Assembly (NCBI GenBank): GCA_902496665.1
Contig: CABVBU010000004.1
Location: 62,001-126,000, forward strand
Source: an uncultured Clostridium sp.
GTDB taxonomy: Bacteria > Bacillota > Clostridia > Lachnospirales > Lachnospiraceae
Reading direction: 5' to 3'
Length of the DNA: 64,000 bases
The position numbers and the translations under genes were made by a program. Below, piece after piece: positions 43,340-51,681 of the stretch. The notes beneath the pieces were generated by a model. It ran no database searches. It had not been told where the DNA came from and was given only the letters and a program-made list of their open reading frames with translations. How positions within the stretch are numbered: the first letter of the stretch is position 1; the number at the start of each line of letters is the position of its first letter.

Positions 43340-43374
43340 AAAATGAGCAGGATGACACTTCTTGTCACCCTGCC
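43340..43374 (-). terminator. terminator after ftsH
   Basis: GCAGGGTGACA/TGTCATCCTGC stem followed by TCATTTTTC on the minus strand. Confidence 0.75.
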
Positions 43375-43389
43375 CACATTTATCCATAT

Positions 43390-45486
43390 TTAGTTCTGCT
43401 GCTCCGGATTCTGTCCGTTTCCAGACTGCGGCATCTGCTGTTCTTCAGCTGTTCCGGCATATCCGCCGTTTTCATTCTGCAGCGCACTCTGCACATTTTC
43501 CGCGGCGGTCTGCACGCCCGGGTCCTGCTCCACAGTGGCCTCCAAAGCCTCAGCAGCCTGTACCGGCTGGCTCGCCGCGTCCTCCGCGAACTCGCCGCCC
43601 ATACGGCTCTTCTCTTCCTTCTTTCCTTCCTCCGGCTCCGGGATTCCCTTCACTTGGCGGAAGATCTTCATAAACTCCTTGCCGGTGATCGTCTCTTTCT
43701 CGATCAGGAACGCGGCGATCTGATCCATCGCTTCGCGGTTCTCGGAGAGAAGACGCTTCGCCTCAGCATAAGCGTTCTTTAACATCTTCATGACTTCCGT
43801 ATCAATCTCAGCCGCCGTAGCGTCACCGCAGTTTAAGACGGTGCGTCCTGTCAGATACTGGTTCTCCTGGGTCGCAAGACCCATAAGACCGAACTTCTCA
43901 GACATACCATACTGGGTGACCATCGCTCTCGCGATCCTTGTCGCCTGCTCGATATCGTTCGCAGCGCCTGTCGTCACCGTGTCAAACACGAGTTCCTCAG
44001 CCGCACGTCCGGCGAGGGAAACCACAAGCATTGCCTCAAGTTCTTTTTTCGTATTTAAATATTTTTCCTCTTCCGGAACCTGCATGACATATCCCAACGC
44101 ACCCATGGTACGCGGAACGATCGTGATCTTCTGGACCGGTTCAGCATCCTTCTGAAGCGCGGTGACAAGCGCGTGTCCAACCTCGTGGTAGGAGACGATC
44201 CGGCGCTCCTCTTTGCTTAAGATCCGGTCTTTCTTCTCTTTTCCGACGAGAACAAGCTCCACAGCCTCAAAGAGGTCTTTCTGGGAGACAGCCTGGCGTC
44301 CGTTCTTGACTGCGTTGATGGCCGCCTCGTTCATCATGTTCGCGAGGTCCGCGCCCACAGCACCGGAGGTCGCAAGGGCGATCTCCTCGAAGTCGACGGT
44401 CTCATCCAGGCGCACATCCTTGGAGTGCACCTTTAAGATATTGACACGACCCTTCAGGTCCGGCTTATCAACGATGACACGTCTATCAAAACGACCCGGT
44501 CTCAAAAGTGCCGGATCCAGGATCTCCGGACGGTTCGTCGCGCCCAGGACAAGGAGTCCCTTGGAGGAATCAAATCCATCCATCTCGGAAAGCAGCTGGT
44601 TTAAGGTCTGCTCTCTCTCATCATTTCCGCCCATCCGGCTGTCACGGCTGCGTCCGATGGCATCGATCTCATCGATAAAGATGATACACGGTGCGGACTG
44701 CTGTGCCTGCTTGAAGAGGTCACGGACACGGGACGCACCCACGCCGACAAACATCTCCACGAAATCAGAACCGGAAAGGGAATAGAACGGAACATGTGCC
44801 TCACCGGCTACCGCCTTCGCAAGCAGAGTCTTACCTGTTCCTGGAGGTCCCACAAGGAGAGCTCCTTTCGGCAGTTTTGCACCGATCTTTGAATATTTCT
44901 GCGGGTTATGCAGGAAGTCAACGATCTCCACAAGGGATTCCTTCGCCTCGTCCTCACCCGCTACGTCAGCAAACGTGACTCCCGTCTCTTTCTGGACGTA
45001 GACCTTGGCGTTGCTCTTTCCAACGCCCATCATTCCTCCGCCGCCCATCCGGCTGTACATCATATAGAGAAGTCCGATCATGAGCGCCGACGGTAGTACC
45101 CATCCCATCAGGAAATTCAAGATGCTCGCGCTCGTACTCGTATCTTCCGCCACCACATGGACCCCGTTGGCATCTAAAAGACGCTCCGCAAGATCAACAT
45201 CCGGGATTCTTACTGTATAATACTGGATGAAGCGGGAAAGCTTCGTGGAAGAAGTCTTTGGCGTTAAGTAGATCCTGTTGCTGGAGATCTTCGCCGTATC
45301 GATCTCTCCCTCTTTTAAGTATTCCACAAATTCCTCATACCCGAGTTCCTGGGTCTGGTTTTTGCGGACCATGTTGTTCATAACGGTCACAGCGATCAGC
45401 GTGATCACGAGGATCAGGGCGAGCACCCCGATATTCTGTCCGCTTGGCCGCTTTCCGCCATTTCTGTTCTGATTGTTGTTGTCCAT
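43390..45486 (-). CDS. ftsH: ATP-dependent zinc metalloprotease FtsH
   Basis: A 698-residue membrane AAA protease for quality control of membrane and regulatory proteins. Two membrane helices flank a short extracellular domain (about residues 17-35 and 105-125). The AAA module has VGPPGTGKTLLAKAVAG, IIFIDEIDAIG and the second-region RPGRFDRRVI; the zinc site is YHEVGHAL. The C terminus has a long Glu/Gln/Asn-rich tail ending in PEQQN, unlike compact homologues. GGAG precedes the ATG at 45486. Confidence 0.96.
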   Translation of the reverse strand: MDNNNQNRNGGKRPSGQNIGVLALILVITLIAVTVMNNMVRKNQTQELGYEEFVEYLKEGEIDTAKISSNRIYLTPKTSSTKLSRFIQYYTVRIPDVDLAERLLDANGVHVVAEDTSTSASILNFLMGWVLPSALMIGLLYMMYSRMGGGGMMGVGKSNAKVYVQKETGVTFADVAGEDEAKESLVEIVDFLHNPQKYSKIGAKLPKGALLVGPPGTGKTLLAKAVAGEAHVPFYSLSGSDFVEMFVGVGASRVRDLFKQAQQSAPCIIFIDEIDAIGRSRDSRMGGNDEREQTLNQLLSEMDGFDSSKGLLVLGATNRPEILDPALLRPGRFDRRVIVDKPDLKGRVNILKVHSKDVRLDETVDFEEIALATSGAVGADLANMMNEAAINAVKNGRQAVSQKDLFEAVELVLVGKEKKDRILSKEERRIVSYHEVGHALVTALQKDAEPVQKITIVPRTMGALGYVMQVPEEEKYLNTKKELEAMLVVSLAGRAAEELVFDTVTTGAANDIEQATRIARAMVTQYGMSEKFGLMGLATQENQYLTGRTVLNCGDATAAEIDTEVMKMLKNAYAEAKRLLSENREAMDQIAAFLIEKETITGKEFMKIFRQVKGIPEPEEGKKEEKSRMGGEFAEDAASQPVQAAEALEATVEQDPGVQTAAENVQSALQNENGGYAGTAEEQQMPQSGNGQNPEQQN

Positions 45487-45558
45487 TGATTTTCTCCACT
45501 TCTTTTGCGCATATATCACATTTGGGTATATTGACCCATGATTTTGTGATACCTAATC

Positions 45559-45587
45559 ATTATAAGTTGAGTTTCCCCATAAGGCAA
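45559..45587 (-). promoter_or_regulatory. ftsH promoter
   Basis: TTGCCT (45582-45587), 17 bases, TATAAT (45559-45564) on the minus strand. A TGGGT/ACCCA inverted repeat (45521-45541) lies in the leader. Confidence 0.7.
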
Positions 45588-45611
45588 TAAAAAAAGTATG
45601 AAATTTCTATG

Positions 45612-45640
45612 TTTACAAAAAATTTCAGAAACGCTACAAT
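45612..45640 (+). promoter_or_regulatory. promoter of the Mug-like glycosylase gene
   Basis: TTTACA (45612-45617), 17 bases, TACAAT (45635-45640). It starts 25 bases from the divergent ftsH promoter. Confidence 0.65.
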
Positions 45641-45693
45641 ACAACATGGATAGCAATTTTATCATTTAAAATATATCTGAAAGGATATTTATC

Positions 45694-46185
45694 ATGAATA
45701 CCGTCACACACCCGATTCCGCCTGTTTTTGACAGAACCTCCCGGATCCTGATCCTCGGTTCCTTCCCGTCCGTCAAATCCAGGGAAGGACATTTTTTCTA
45801 CCACCACCCGCAGAACCGTTTCTGGAAGATCCTGGCCGGAATTCTCGCGGTTCCGGTTCCGGGCAGTATTGATGAGAAAAAGCTTTTTCTCCTCTCCCAT
45901 CATATCGCCCTCTGGGACGTGATCGCCTCCTGCTCCATTGAGGGTTCCAGCGACAGTTCTATCCGCGATGTCGTGCCGAACGATCTCTCCCGGATCCTGT
46001 CCGCCGCCGACATCCGTGCGATCTTCTGCAACGGAAAGACATCCTGGAATTACTACAGAAAATACCAGGAATCCGTGACCGGCATCCCGGCAGTCTCCCT
46101 GCCGTCCACGAGTCCGGCGAATGCGGCGTGGACGCTGGAGAAATTAGAGGGTGCCTGGGGCATTATTGCTGATTATCTTAAATAG
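45694..46185 (+). CDS. DNA-deoxyinosine / mismatch uracil glycosylase (Mug-like)
   Basis: A 163-residue uracil-DNA-glycosylase superfamily protein of the DNA-deoxyinosine glycosylase type, which excises deaminated bases. Motifs are ILGSFPSVKSREGHFFYHHPQNRFW near residue 20, LWDVIASCSIEGSSD near 73, and LPSTSPANAAW near 138. It is monocistronic and divergent from ftsH. Confidence 0.85.
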   Translation: MNTVTHPIPPVFDRTSRILILGSFPSVKSREGHFFYHHPQNRFWKILAGILAVPVPGSIDEKKLFLLSHHIALWDVIASCSIEGSSDSSIRDVVPNDLSRILSAADIRAIFCNGKTSWNYYRKYQESVTGIPAVSLPSTSPANAAWTLEKLEGAWGIIADYLK

Positions 46186-46225
46186 ATAGATATTAATTAC
46201 CCCAAGCGCCTTGTCATTGTTATGT

Positions 46226-46275
46226 AAAACACAGGTAGGTTACTAAATTCTCCTGTTTTGAGACATTTTTATAAT
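46226..46275 (+). terminator. possible terminator after the glycosylase gene
   Basis: AAAACA-C-AGG pairs with CCTGTTTT across 18 bases, with ATTTTT nine bases later. Weak. Confidence 0.35.
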
Positions 46276-46366
46276 TTAGAAATCCTGCACCATATAATTT
46301 TTTATGAATTACTTTCCTGTTTTATTTTCTTTTTTCGATGAAAACTATAATTCAGGAGGTGATTCC

Positions 46367-46567
46367 ATGAAAAATCCATCAAAGAAACTGCTTACCAGCG
46401 CCGACTGGGACATCGACATCCAGGCCTGCTCTGCCACCGACTGTACCGGCCTGATCCCCGCGCTCCCGGAGACTGACGCGGAATTAGAGCACTATCAGGA
46501 CCTCTACCACTACCTGCCGGATACCCCGGATCAGGCTGAATACAATTCCGACAAAACAAGATCCTGA
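46367..46567 (+). CDS. small acidic protein of unknown function
   Basis: A 66-residue protein preceded by a full-length consensus ribosome site (AGGAGGTGA, 46353-46361). The sequence starts MKNPSKKLLTSADWDIDI, contains two cysteines (QACSATDCTGLI), then a Pro/Asp/Tyr-rich acidic half (ETDAELEHYQDLYHYLPD). No membrane segment or known motif. The strong ribosome site and position between two plus-strand genes support translation. I do not recognise a family. Confidence 0.65.
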   Translation: MKNPSKKLLTSADWDIDIQACSATDCTGLIPALPETDAELEHYQDLYHYLPDTPDQAEYNSDKTRS

Positions 46568-46684
46568 ACCAGCGCTTTGATCCACACGATCCTTTGAAAG
46601 CATTTCGCCCGACCGCCAGTACCTGATAACGATCATCTGCAGGCATCTGGCTCATAAATCACCACGAAAGAAGTATGTAAAGTT

Positions 46685-47593
46685 ATGTTAACCGAATCCA
46701 TCTACAGATCATGCACCCTCTGTCCAAGGGAATGTCATGCCGACCGAACAACATCCACCGGCTTCTGCGGCGCCGGGCACGAGCTCCGTGCCGCCAGGGC
46801 CGCCCTGCATATGTGGGAGGAACCCTGCATCAGCGGCACCACCGGAAGCGGAACCGTCTTCTTCTCCGGCTGTACGTTACGCTGCGTCTTCTGCCAGAAC
46901 TTCCAGCTGAGCCATGAAAACTACGGAAAAACCATCTCCGTCTCCCGACTTGCTGATATCTTCCTGGAGCTCCAGGAAAAAGGCGCCGCAAACATCAACC
47001 TCGTGACTGGGACCCAGTTTGCCCCATCTATCGTCCGCGCCCTGGATCTCGCGAAGCCGAAGCTTCAGATCCCTGTCGTCTTTAACTGCGGCGGCTACGA
47101 AAAGCCTGAGACAATCCGCGATCTCGCAGACTACGTCAATATCTGGCTTCCAGACCTCAAATACATGGACAGCGGTCTCGCCAAGAAATACTCCGCCGCC
47201 CCGGACTATTTCGAGAAAGCTTCCGCCGCCATAAAAGAAATGATCCGCCTCACCGGCGGACTTTCCTGGAATAAAAAGAATCCATCGATGCTGGACCGCG
47301 GCGTCATCATCCGCCACATGGTCCTTCCGGGCGCAAAAGAAGACTCGATTCGTCTTCTCCACTGGATCAGGGAAAACCTCCCGGAACACCAGTACCTCAT
47401 CAGCATCATGAGCCAGTACACGCCGTTCTACAAGAGCGCCGAATATCCGGAGATCAACCGGCGGATCACCTCCTACGAGTACAACAAAGTCGTTGACACC
47501 GCCATTGACCTCGGTCTCACGGAAGGGTTTATGCAGGAAAGAAGCAGCGCGAAAGAAGAATATACGCCGCCGTTTGACTGTGAAGGGATTTAA
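46685..47593 (+). CDS. radical SAM protein of the PflX type
   Basis: A 302-residue radical SAM protein resembling pyruvate formate-lyase activating enzyme (PflX group). The SAM-cluster motif is GCTLRCVFCQNF near residue 60 (CxxxCxxC). It is preceded by a second cysteine cluster (CTLCPRECHADR, GFCGAG, residues 10-29) that suggests another Fe-S site. No glycyl radical enzyme is adjacent, so the target is unknown. Confidence 0.87.
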   Translation: MLTESIYRSCTLCPRECHADRTTSTGFCGAGHELRAARAALHMWEEPCISGTTGSGTVFFSGCTLRCVFCQNFQLSHENYGKTISVSRLADIFLELQEKGAANINLVTGTQFAPSIVRALDLAKPKLQIPVVFNCGGYEKPETIRDLADYVNIWLPDLKYMDSGLAKKYSAAPDYFEKASAAIKEMIRLTGGLSWNKKNPSMLDRGVIIRHMVLPGAKEDSIRLLHWIRENLPEHQYLISIMSQYTPFYKSAEYPEINRRITSYEYNKVVDTAIDLGLTEGFMQERSSAKEEYTPPFDCEGI

Positions 47594-47608
47594 TACAGAT
47601 TAATAGGC

Positions 47609-47647
47609 CTGCCTGGTTACAGACCTGCACCTGGTTCGTACAGGCAG
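47609..47647 (+). terminator. hairpin after the radical SAM gene
   Basis: CTGCCTG...CAGGCAG followed by TTTGCTACTC; a weak terminator candidate. Confidence 0.4.
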
Positions 47648-47696
47648 TTTGCTACTCTCCCCCAAAAGCAAGTGGCAGCAATTCTTTTCTGCACAT

Positions 47697-48092
47697 AAAA
47701 AGTGGGTACCGAATCAATTTTCTTGTTCCGATACCCACCTTAATGTTCTGCGTTATCCAATGGATCTTACCTCGTTTTCATTAGATTTTTTTCTATATGA
47801 AGTTTTCCTTTTTCACTCCGCCGGCTTTTTCCGAAATCTTATCTTTCTTTTCATTCTCATATCGATTATTGTATTTCTCTTTTTGATACTTTCTCGTCAT
47901 ATCTTGAAGGATTTCAAATAATCTTTTTTTCGATTAATTACCCGGTTTTGTGTTTTTCCTATGTTCCGGATTTTTCATGTTTGAAAAATGGAACGAGACT
48001 TATGTGTTCGGTGGACTGTACCTCCTTTACTTAGATTTTTTTAAGTACGAACCTTTTCGTCTTCTTTGTTTTTTTCTCTCTTTCTTTTTGAT
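47697..48092 (-). ncRNA. predicted orphan transcript of about 395 nt
   Basis: Bounded by a perfect-consensus promoter (48099-48127) and an intrinsic terminator (GTGGGTA-CG paired across 47702-47738, then TTTTTA on the minus strand). No convincing protein is encoded: the best frame (47793-47900, 35 codons, starting MTRKYQKEKYNNRYE) has no ribosome site. The RNA has two related 40-base boxes, at 48051-48012 and 47801-47761, sharing AAAAAAATCTAA and GAGGTA; the first contains a full AAAGGAGGT with no start codon after it. It is A-rich, with little long-range pairing. Non-coding RNA is the preferred reading. Confidence 0.55.
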
Positions 48093-48098
48093 GTCTTT

Positions 48099-48127
48099 AT
48101 TATATGTGATAAATTCCGTTTTGTCAA
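48099..48127 (-). promoter_or_regulatory. perfect consensus sigma-A promoter with no ORF downstream
   Basis: TTGACA (48122-48127), exactly 17 bases, TATAAT (48099-48104) on the minus strand. This is the best promoter match in the window. Confidence 0.85.
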
Positions 48128-48289
48128 CATGTTTTTAGATAAAATTTTATTTATTTTTATATTGTTAGTTAATTGTACTGTTGTATACATTTATTCAAAC
48201 AATTGCGTTATTCTGTATATTCCATCAACTTCTTTCCCTCATTCTCCTCCCTATCCGATCCCGGCTGTCAAAGCCTGTATGTATGGCTT

Positions 48290-48904
48290 CTACGGCTTTC
48301 TTCTCTCCCCGCACCCGCGAAACAAAACAGCAAAGGCGATGCAGATCCCAGCTATCATGAGAAACAGATCCGAATACACCCCAAAAGCCGCCGACACCTT
48401 CTCCCAGGAGTCCCCAGCGATCCTCCCGGCATAGACGAGGACCGTGTTCCACAGAAAACTTCCCGCCGCCGTAAAGACAAGAAACGGCACAAACGGCATC
48501 CTGGCGATCCCTGCGGGGATGGAGATCAGGCTGCGGACGATGGGGATCAGTCTGCACAGGAACACCGCCGATCTCCCGCGGTCCCTGAACCATCCTCTCG
48601 CGAGATCCACATCTTCCGGGCGAAAGTGAAGCAGATGTCCGATCCGCCCGCAGAGCAGTTTTCGGAACACCTCATCCGGCAGAAACCGTCCCACGCTGTA
48701 GAGAATAACAGCCCCCGACAGCGAACCGGCAGTGGAAAACAGGATCACACCGACTGGCGTCATGTCCGTGCAGACCGTCATGACGCCCCCAAAGGTCAGG
48801 ATCACCTCCGACGGGATCGGAGGAAAGAGATTTTCAACTAAAATAAGGAGGAACACAGCAAGATTGCCGTATTCCCCCATCAATTCCAGTACCAGTTCCC
48901 GCAT
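48290..48904 (-). CDS. DedA family membrane protein
   Basis: A 204-residue member of the DedA/VTT superfamily of lipid-flippase-like membrane proteins. The start MGEYGNLAVFLLILVENLFPPIPSEVIL has the family E-PxPSE motif, and the region FRDRGRSAVFLCRLIPIVRSLISIPAGIARM carries the conserved re-entrant-loop arginines. Members support polyprenyl-phosphate or PE recycling. It lies upstream of the orphan transcript in the same direction, with 160 bp between. Confidence 0.9.
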   Translation of the reverse strand: MRELVLELMGEYGNLAVFLLILVENLFPPIPSEVILTFGGVMTVCTDMTPVGVILFSTAGSLSGAVILYSVGRFLPDEVFRKLLCGRIGHLLHFRPEDVDLARGWFRDRGRSAVFLCRLIPIVRSLISIPAGIARMPFVPFLVFTAAGSFLWNTVLVYAGRIAGDSWEKVSAAFGVYSDLFLMIAGICIAFAVLFRGCGERRKP

Positions 48905-49003
48905 ACAGACACCCCCGCTTTACCATGGGTATAATATATGCAGCATTCAGCCTGTTATATTCACTTTTCCCGAATCCATTCATCTGCAGATTCAGCTTTT
49001 ATA

Positions 49004-50092
49004 TTAACCGTTATACTTCTTACTCTGCTCCGCGATCAGCGCCACATCGTCAAAGTAGTTGATCTTCATAGCCGCGCGCATCTCCTTTAATGTCTGTGCA
49101 GCCACGCGCTCTGCCTTCTCGCTTCCGCTCTTTAAGATCTCGTATACAGCCGGGATGTCCTGCTCCCATCTCTTTCTTCTCTCGCGGATCGGACGGAGCT
49201 CCTCCTCAAGCACACGGTTCAAGAACTTCTTGACCTTTACGTCGCCGAGTCCGCCGCGTTTGTAGTGCTCCTTCACCTCGTCGAGATTCTTGTAATCCGG
49301 CCAGTACTCCGCGAAGTACTCGTCCTTGCAGAATGCGTCGAGATATGTGAATACGGTATTTCCCTCTACCTGTCCCGGATCGCTTACCTTTAAGTGGTTC
49401 GGGTCTGTATACATGGACATAACTTTCTTCTTTACGTCCTCCTCTGTATCGGAAAGGTAGATGCAGTTTCCTAAGGATTTGCTCATCTTTGCCTTTCCGT
49501 CGATGCCCGGAAGACGGCGGCATGCGTCGTTTGTCGGAAGGAGAATATCCGGCATAACAAGGGTATCTGTATTGTATACCGTATTAAATTTGTGAACGAT
49601 CTCTCTCGTCTGCTCTACCATCGGCATCTGATCCTCACCGGCAGGAACCACGTTTGCTTTGAAGGCTGTGATATCTGCTGCCTGGCTGATCGGGTAGGTG
49701 AAGAATCCAACCGGGATGCTGGCCTCGAAGTTTCTCATCTGGATCTCGCTCTTTACGGTTGGGTTTCTCTGTAATCTGGAAACCGTAACGATGTCCATGT
49801 AGTAAGCGGTCATCTCATAGAGCTCCGGCACCATGGACTGGATAAAGATCGTAGATTTTTCCGGATCAAGACCTGCAGACAGGTAATCGAGGGCAACCTC
49901 CAGAATATTCTGGCGGACCTTCTCCGGGTTATCCGCGTTGTCTGTGAGCGCCTGGGAGTCAGCGATCATGATATAGATATCGCTGTACTCTCCGGAATTC
50001 TGAAGCTCTACTCTTCTTCTAAGAGATCCTACATAATGTCCTACATGAAGACGGCCTGTCGGGCGGTCTCCTGTTAAAATTACTTTTCCCAC
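49004..50092 (-). CDS. trpS: tryptophanyl-tRNA synthetase
   Basis: A 362-residue class I synthetase charging tRNA(Trp). The HIGH-type motif is GRLHVGHYVGS near residue 13, and KAKMSKSLGN near 209 is KMSKS. The start is GTG at 50092 after AAAGGAAA. Its leader, about 205 bases from the promoter at 50305-50333, contains the intergenic repeat 50125-50268 and no T-box core that I can see. About 25 residues longer than typical TrpRS. Confidence 0.95.
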   Translation of the reverse strand: MGKVILTGDRPTGRLHVGHYVGSLRRRVELQNSGEYSDIYIMIADSQALTDNADNPEKVRQNILEVALDYLSAGLDPEKSTIFIQSMVPELYEMTAYYMDIVTVSRLQRNPTVKSEIQMRNFEASIPVGFFTYPISQAADITAFKANVVPAGEDQMPMVEQTREIVHKFNTVYNTDTLVMPDILLPTNDACRRLPGIDGKAKMSKSLGNCIYLSDTEEDVKKKVMSMYTDPNHLKVSDPGQVEGNTVFTYLDAFCKDEYFAEYWPDYKNLDEVKEHYKRGGLGDVKVKKFLNRVLEEELRPIRERRKRWEQDIPAVYEILKSGSEKAERVAAQTLKEMRAAMKINYFDDVALIAEQSKKYNG

Positions 50093-50124
50093 AACTATAT
50101 TTCCTTTCTCTCATGTGATATCAA

Positions 50125-50268
50125 ATTCGTAACTGCTCAGTAGGTCTGCGCACTTGCTGCGCTGACCGTAAGAAAACATAGGCTGGAAGGCAAAAATCCC
50201 ATCAGCGAAGCTGATTTGGAATGGATTTTTGCACGTAACTATGAAGGTACTGAATAGTTACTCAAATT
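50125..50268. repeat. dispersed intergenic repeat, copy B (full length)
   Basis: A 144-bp element with imperfect terminal inverted repeats: ATTCGTAACTGCTCAGTA at the left and TACTGAATAGTTACTCAAAT at the right. Inside is a stem GCAAAAATCC/GGATTTTTGC enclosing ATCAGC-GAA-GCTGAT. The left 96 bases match 8855-8950. No coding capacity; MITE- or REP-like. It forms most of the trpS leader. Confidence 0.8.
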
Positions 50269-50304
50269 CTTAATAATTCAACCGGGCTTTGCGTCTCACA
50301 TAGG

Positions 50305-50333
50305 ATTATAAAGCGAATTCACTTCTTTTGCAA
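50305..50333 (-). promoter_or_regulatory. trpS promoter
   Basis: TTGCAA (50328-50333), 17 bases, TATAAT (50305-50310) on the minus strand, upstream of the repeat. Confidence 0.75.
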
Positions 50334-50424
50334 GTACAACCAGCTCTTTTCAGCTTTTCCCTGTTTGATCCGGAGCAGGACCGATCCGGATCGGATTCCG
50401 CATACAAAAGATAGATGCCTGCTG

Positions 50425-50472
50425 AAAAAAATTCAGCCATGACACTTTTTACGGTGCATGGCTGAATTTTCT
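50425..50472 (-). terminator. terminator after serA
   Basis: AAATTCAGCCATG/CATGGCTGAATTT, a 13-bp stem followed by TTTTTTC on the minus strand. Confidence 0.9.
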
Positions 50473-50482
50473 TCCGATTTTT

Positions 50483-51649
50483 CTACCCCTTGATCACGCG
50501 GACCTTATACATCCCGTTGATCTTTTCAAGATGGGCAACCGCCTCCGCTTTCGCCGGATCTTCCAGATCAAGAAGTGTGTACGCATACTTGTCACGGCTC
50601 TTGTTTGTCATGTTGGCGATGTTGATTCCCTCAGCAGCCAGGATTGAAGTGATCTGTCCGATCATGTTCGGAACGTTCGCGTGGAGCAGACCGATCCTTC
50701 CTGCAACCTGGCAGATTCCCATGTCGCAGGCCGGATAATTCACAGAGTTCTTGATATTACCATTTTCTAAGTAATCCTTCAGCTCATCCGCAGCCATCAC
50801 CGCGCAGTTGTCCTCGGATTCCTCCGTGGAAGCGCCAAGATGTGGTGTTGCGATCACGCCTTCCATTGCGGAAGTCTTCGCGTTCGGGAAGTCGGTGATA
50901 TATTTCTTCACCTTTCCGCTCTTTAACGCCTCTGCCATATCATCATCATTTACAAGCAGGTCTCTCGCGTAGTTTAAGATCACGACGCCGTCCTTCATCT
51001 GATCAAAAGCATCCTTGTTGATCATTTCCTTCGTGGAATCGAGAAGCGGCACATGGACAGTGATGTAATCGCAGTCTTTGTAGATCGTGTTCACGTCCAT
51101 GATATGTTTTACGGAGCGGGACAGCATCCATGCGGCGTTGACGGAGATAAACGGGTCATATCCGTAAACTTCCATTCCGAGAGCCGCGGCAGCGTTTGCA
51201 ACCTCACAGCCGATCGCACCGAGACCGATGACGCCGAGCTTCTTGCCCTTGATCTCGTTTCCTGCAAAGGCCTTTTTGCTCTTCTCCATCTTCTTCGCAA
51301 TGTCCTCTTCCCCTGCATGTTCCCTGCACCACTCAATACCGCCGACAACGTCTCGGGATGTCAGGAACAGACCTGCGAGAACAAGCTCCTTTACACCGTT
51401 CTTGTTTGCGCCCGGTGTGTTGAATACGACGATACCCTTCTTCGCGCACTCGTCGAGCGGGATATTGTTGACTCCGGCTCCGGCTCTGGCGATGGCCTGG
51501 AGTCCGGCCGGGAATTCTGTCTCGTGGAGAGACGCGCTGCGGACCAGGATTCCTTCCGCGTCCTTAATATCATCTACAAGTTTATAGTCTCCTGTGAGGC
51601 GGTCTGTGCCATAGTGGGAGATCTGATTTAAACAACAAATATTTCTCAT
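50483..51649 (-). CDS. serA: D-3-phosphoglycerate dehydrogenase
   Basis: A 388-residue enzyme oxidising 3-phosphoglycerate, the first step of serine synthesis. The Rossmann loop is GLGAIGCEVANAAAALGMEVYGYD near residue 142; the catalytic Arg and His regions are RAGAGVNNI and ATPHLGASTEESEDN. The last 70 residues form an ACT domain that may bind serine for feedback. AGAGGA precedes the ATG. It lies 32 bp downstream of serC, forming a serC-serA operon. Confidence 0.95.
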   Translation of the reverse strand: MRNICCLNQISHYGTDRLTGDYKLVDDIKDAEGILVRSASLHETEFPAGLQAIARAGAGVNNIPLDECAKKGIVVFNTPGANKNGVKELVLAGLFLTSRDVVGGIEWCREHAGEEDIAKKMEKSKKAFAGNEIKGKKLGVIGLGAIGCEVANAAAALGMEVYGYDPFISVNAAWMLSRSVKHIMDVNTIYKDCDYITVHVPLLDSTKEMINKDAFDQMKDGVVILNYARDLLVNDDDMAEALKSGKVKKYITDFPNAKTSAMEGVIATPHLGASTEESEDNCAVMAADELKDYLENGNIKNSVNYPACDMGICQVAGRIGLLHANVPNMIGQITSILAAEGINIANMTNKSRDKYAYTLLDLEDPAKAEAVAHLEKINGMYKVRVIKG

Positions 51650-51681
51650 GATTTTTCCTCTGATCTTTTCATCCGGCAGTC

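Noticed and set aside
47649..48138. Plus-strand hydrophobic small proteins
   Set aside because: The Phe/Leu-rich frames arise from the T-rich complement of an A-rich minus-strand transcript; no ribosome sites.
50093..50340. T-box leader upstream of trpS
   Set aside because: The leader is filled by the intergenic repeat and contains no GGTGG-ACCGCG antiterminator core or stem I pattern.
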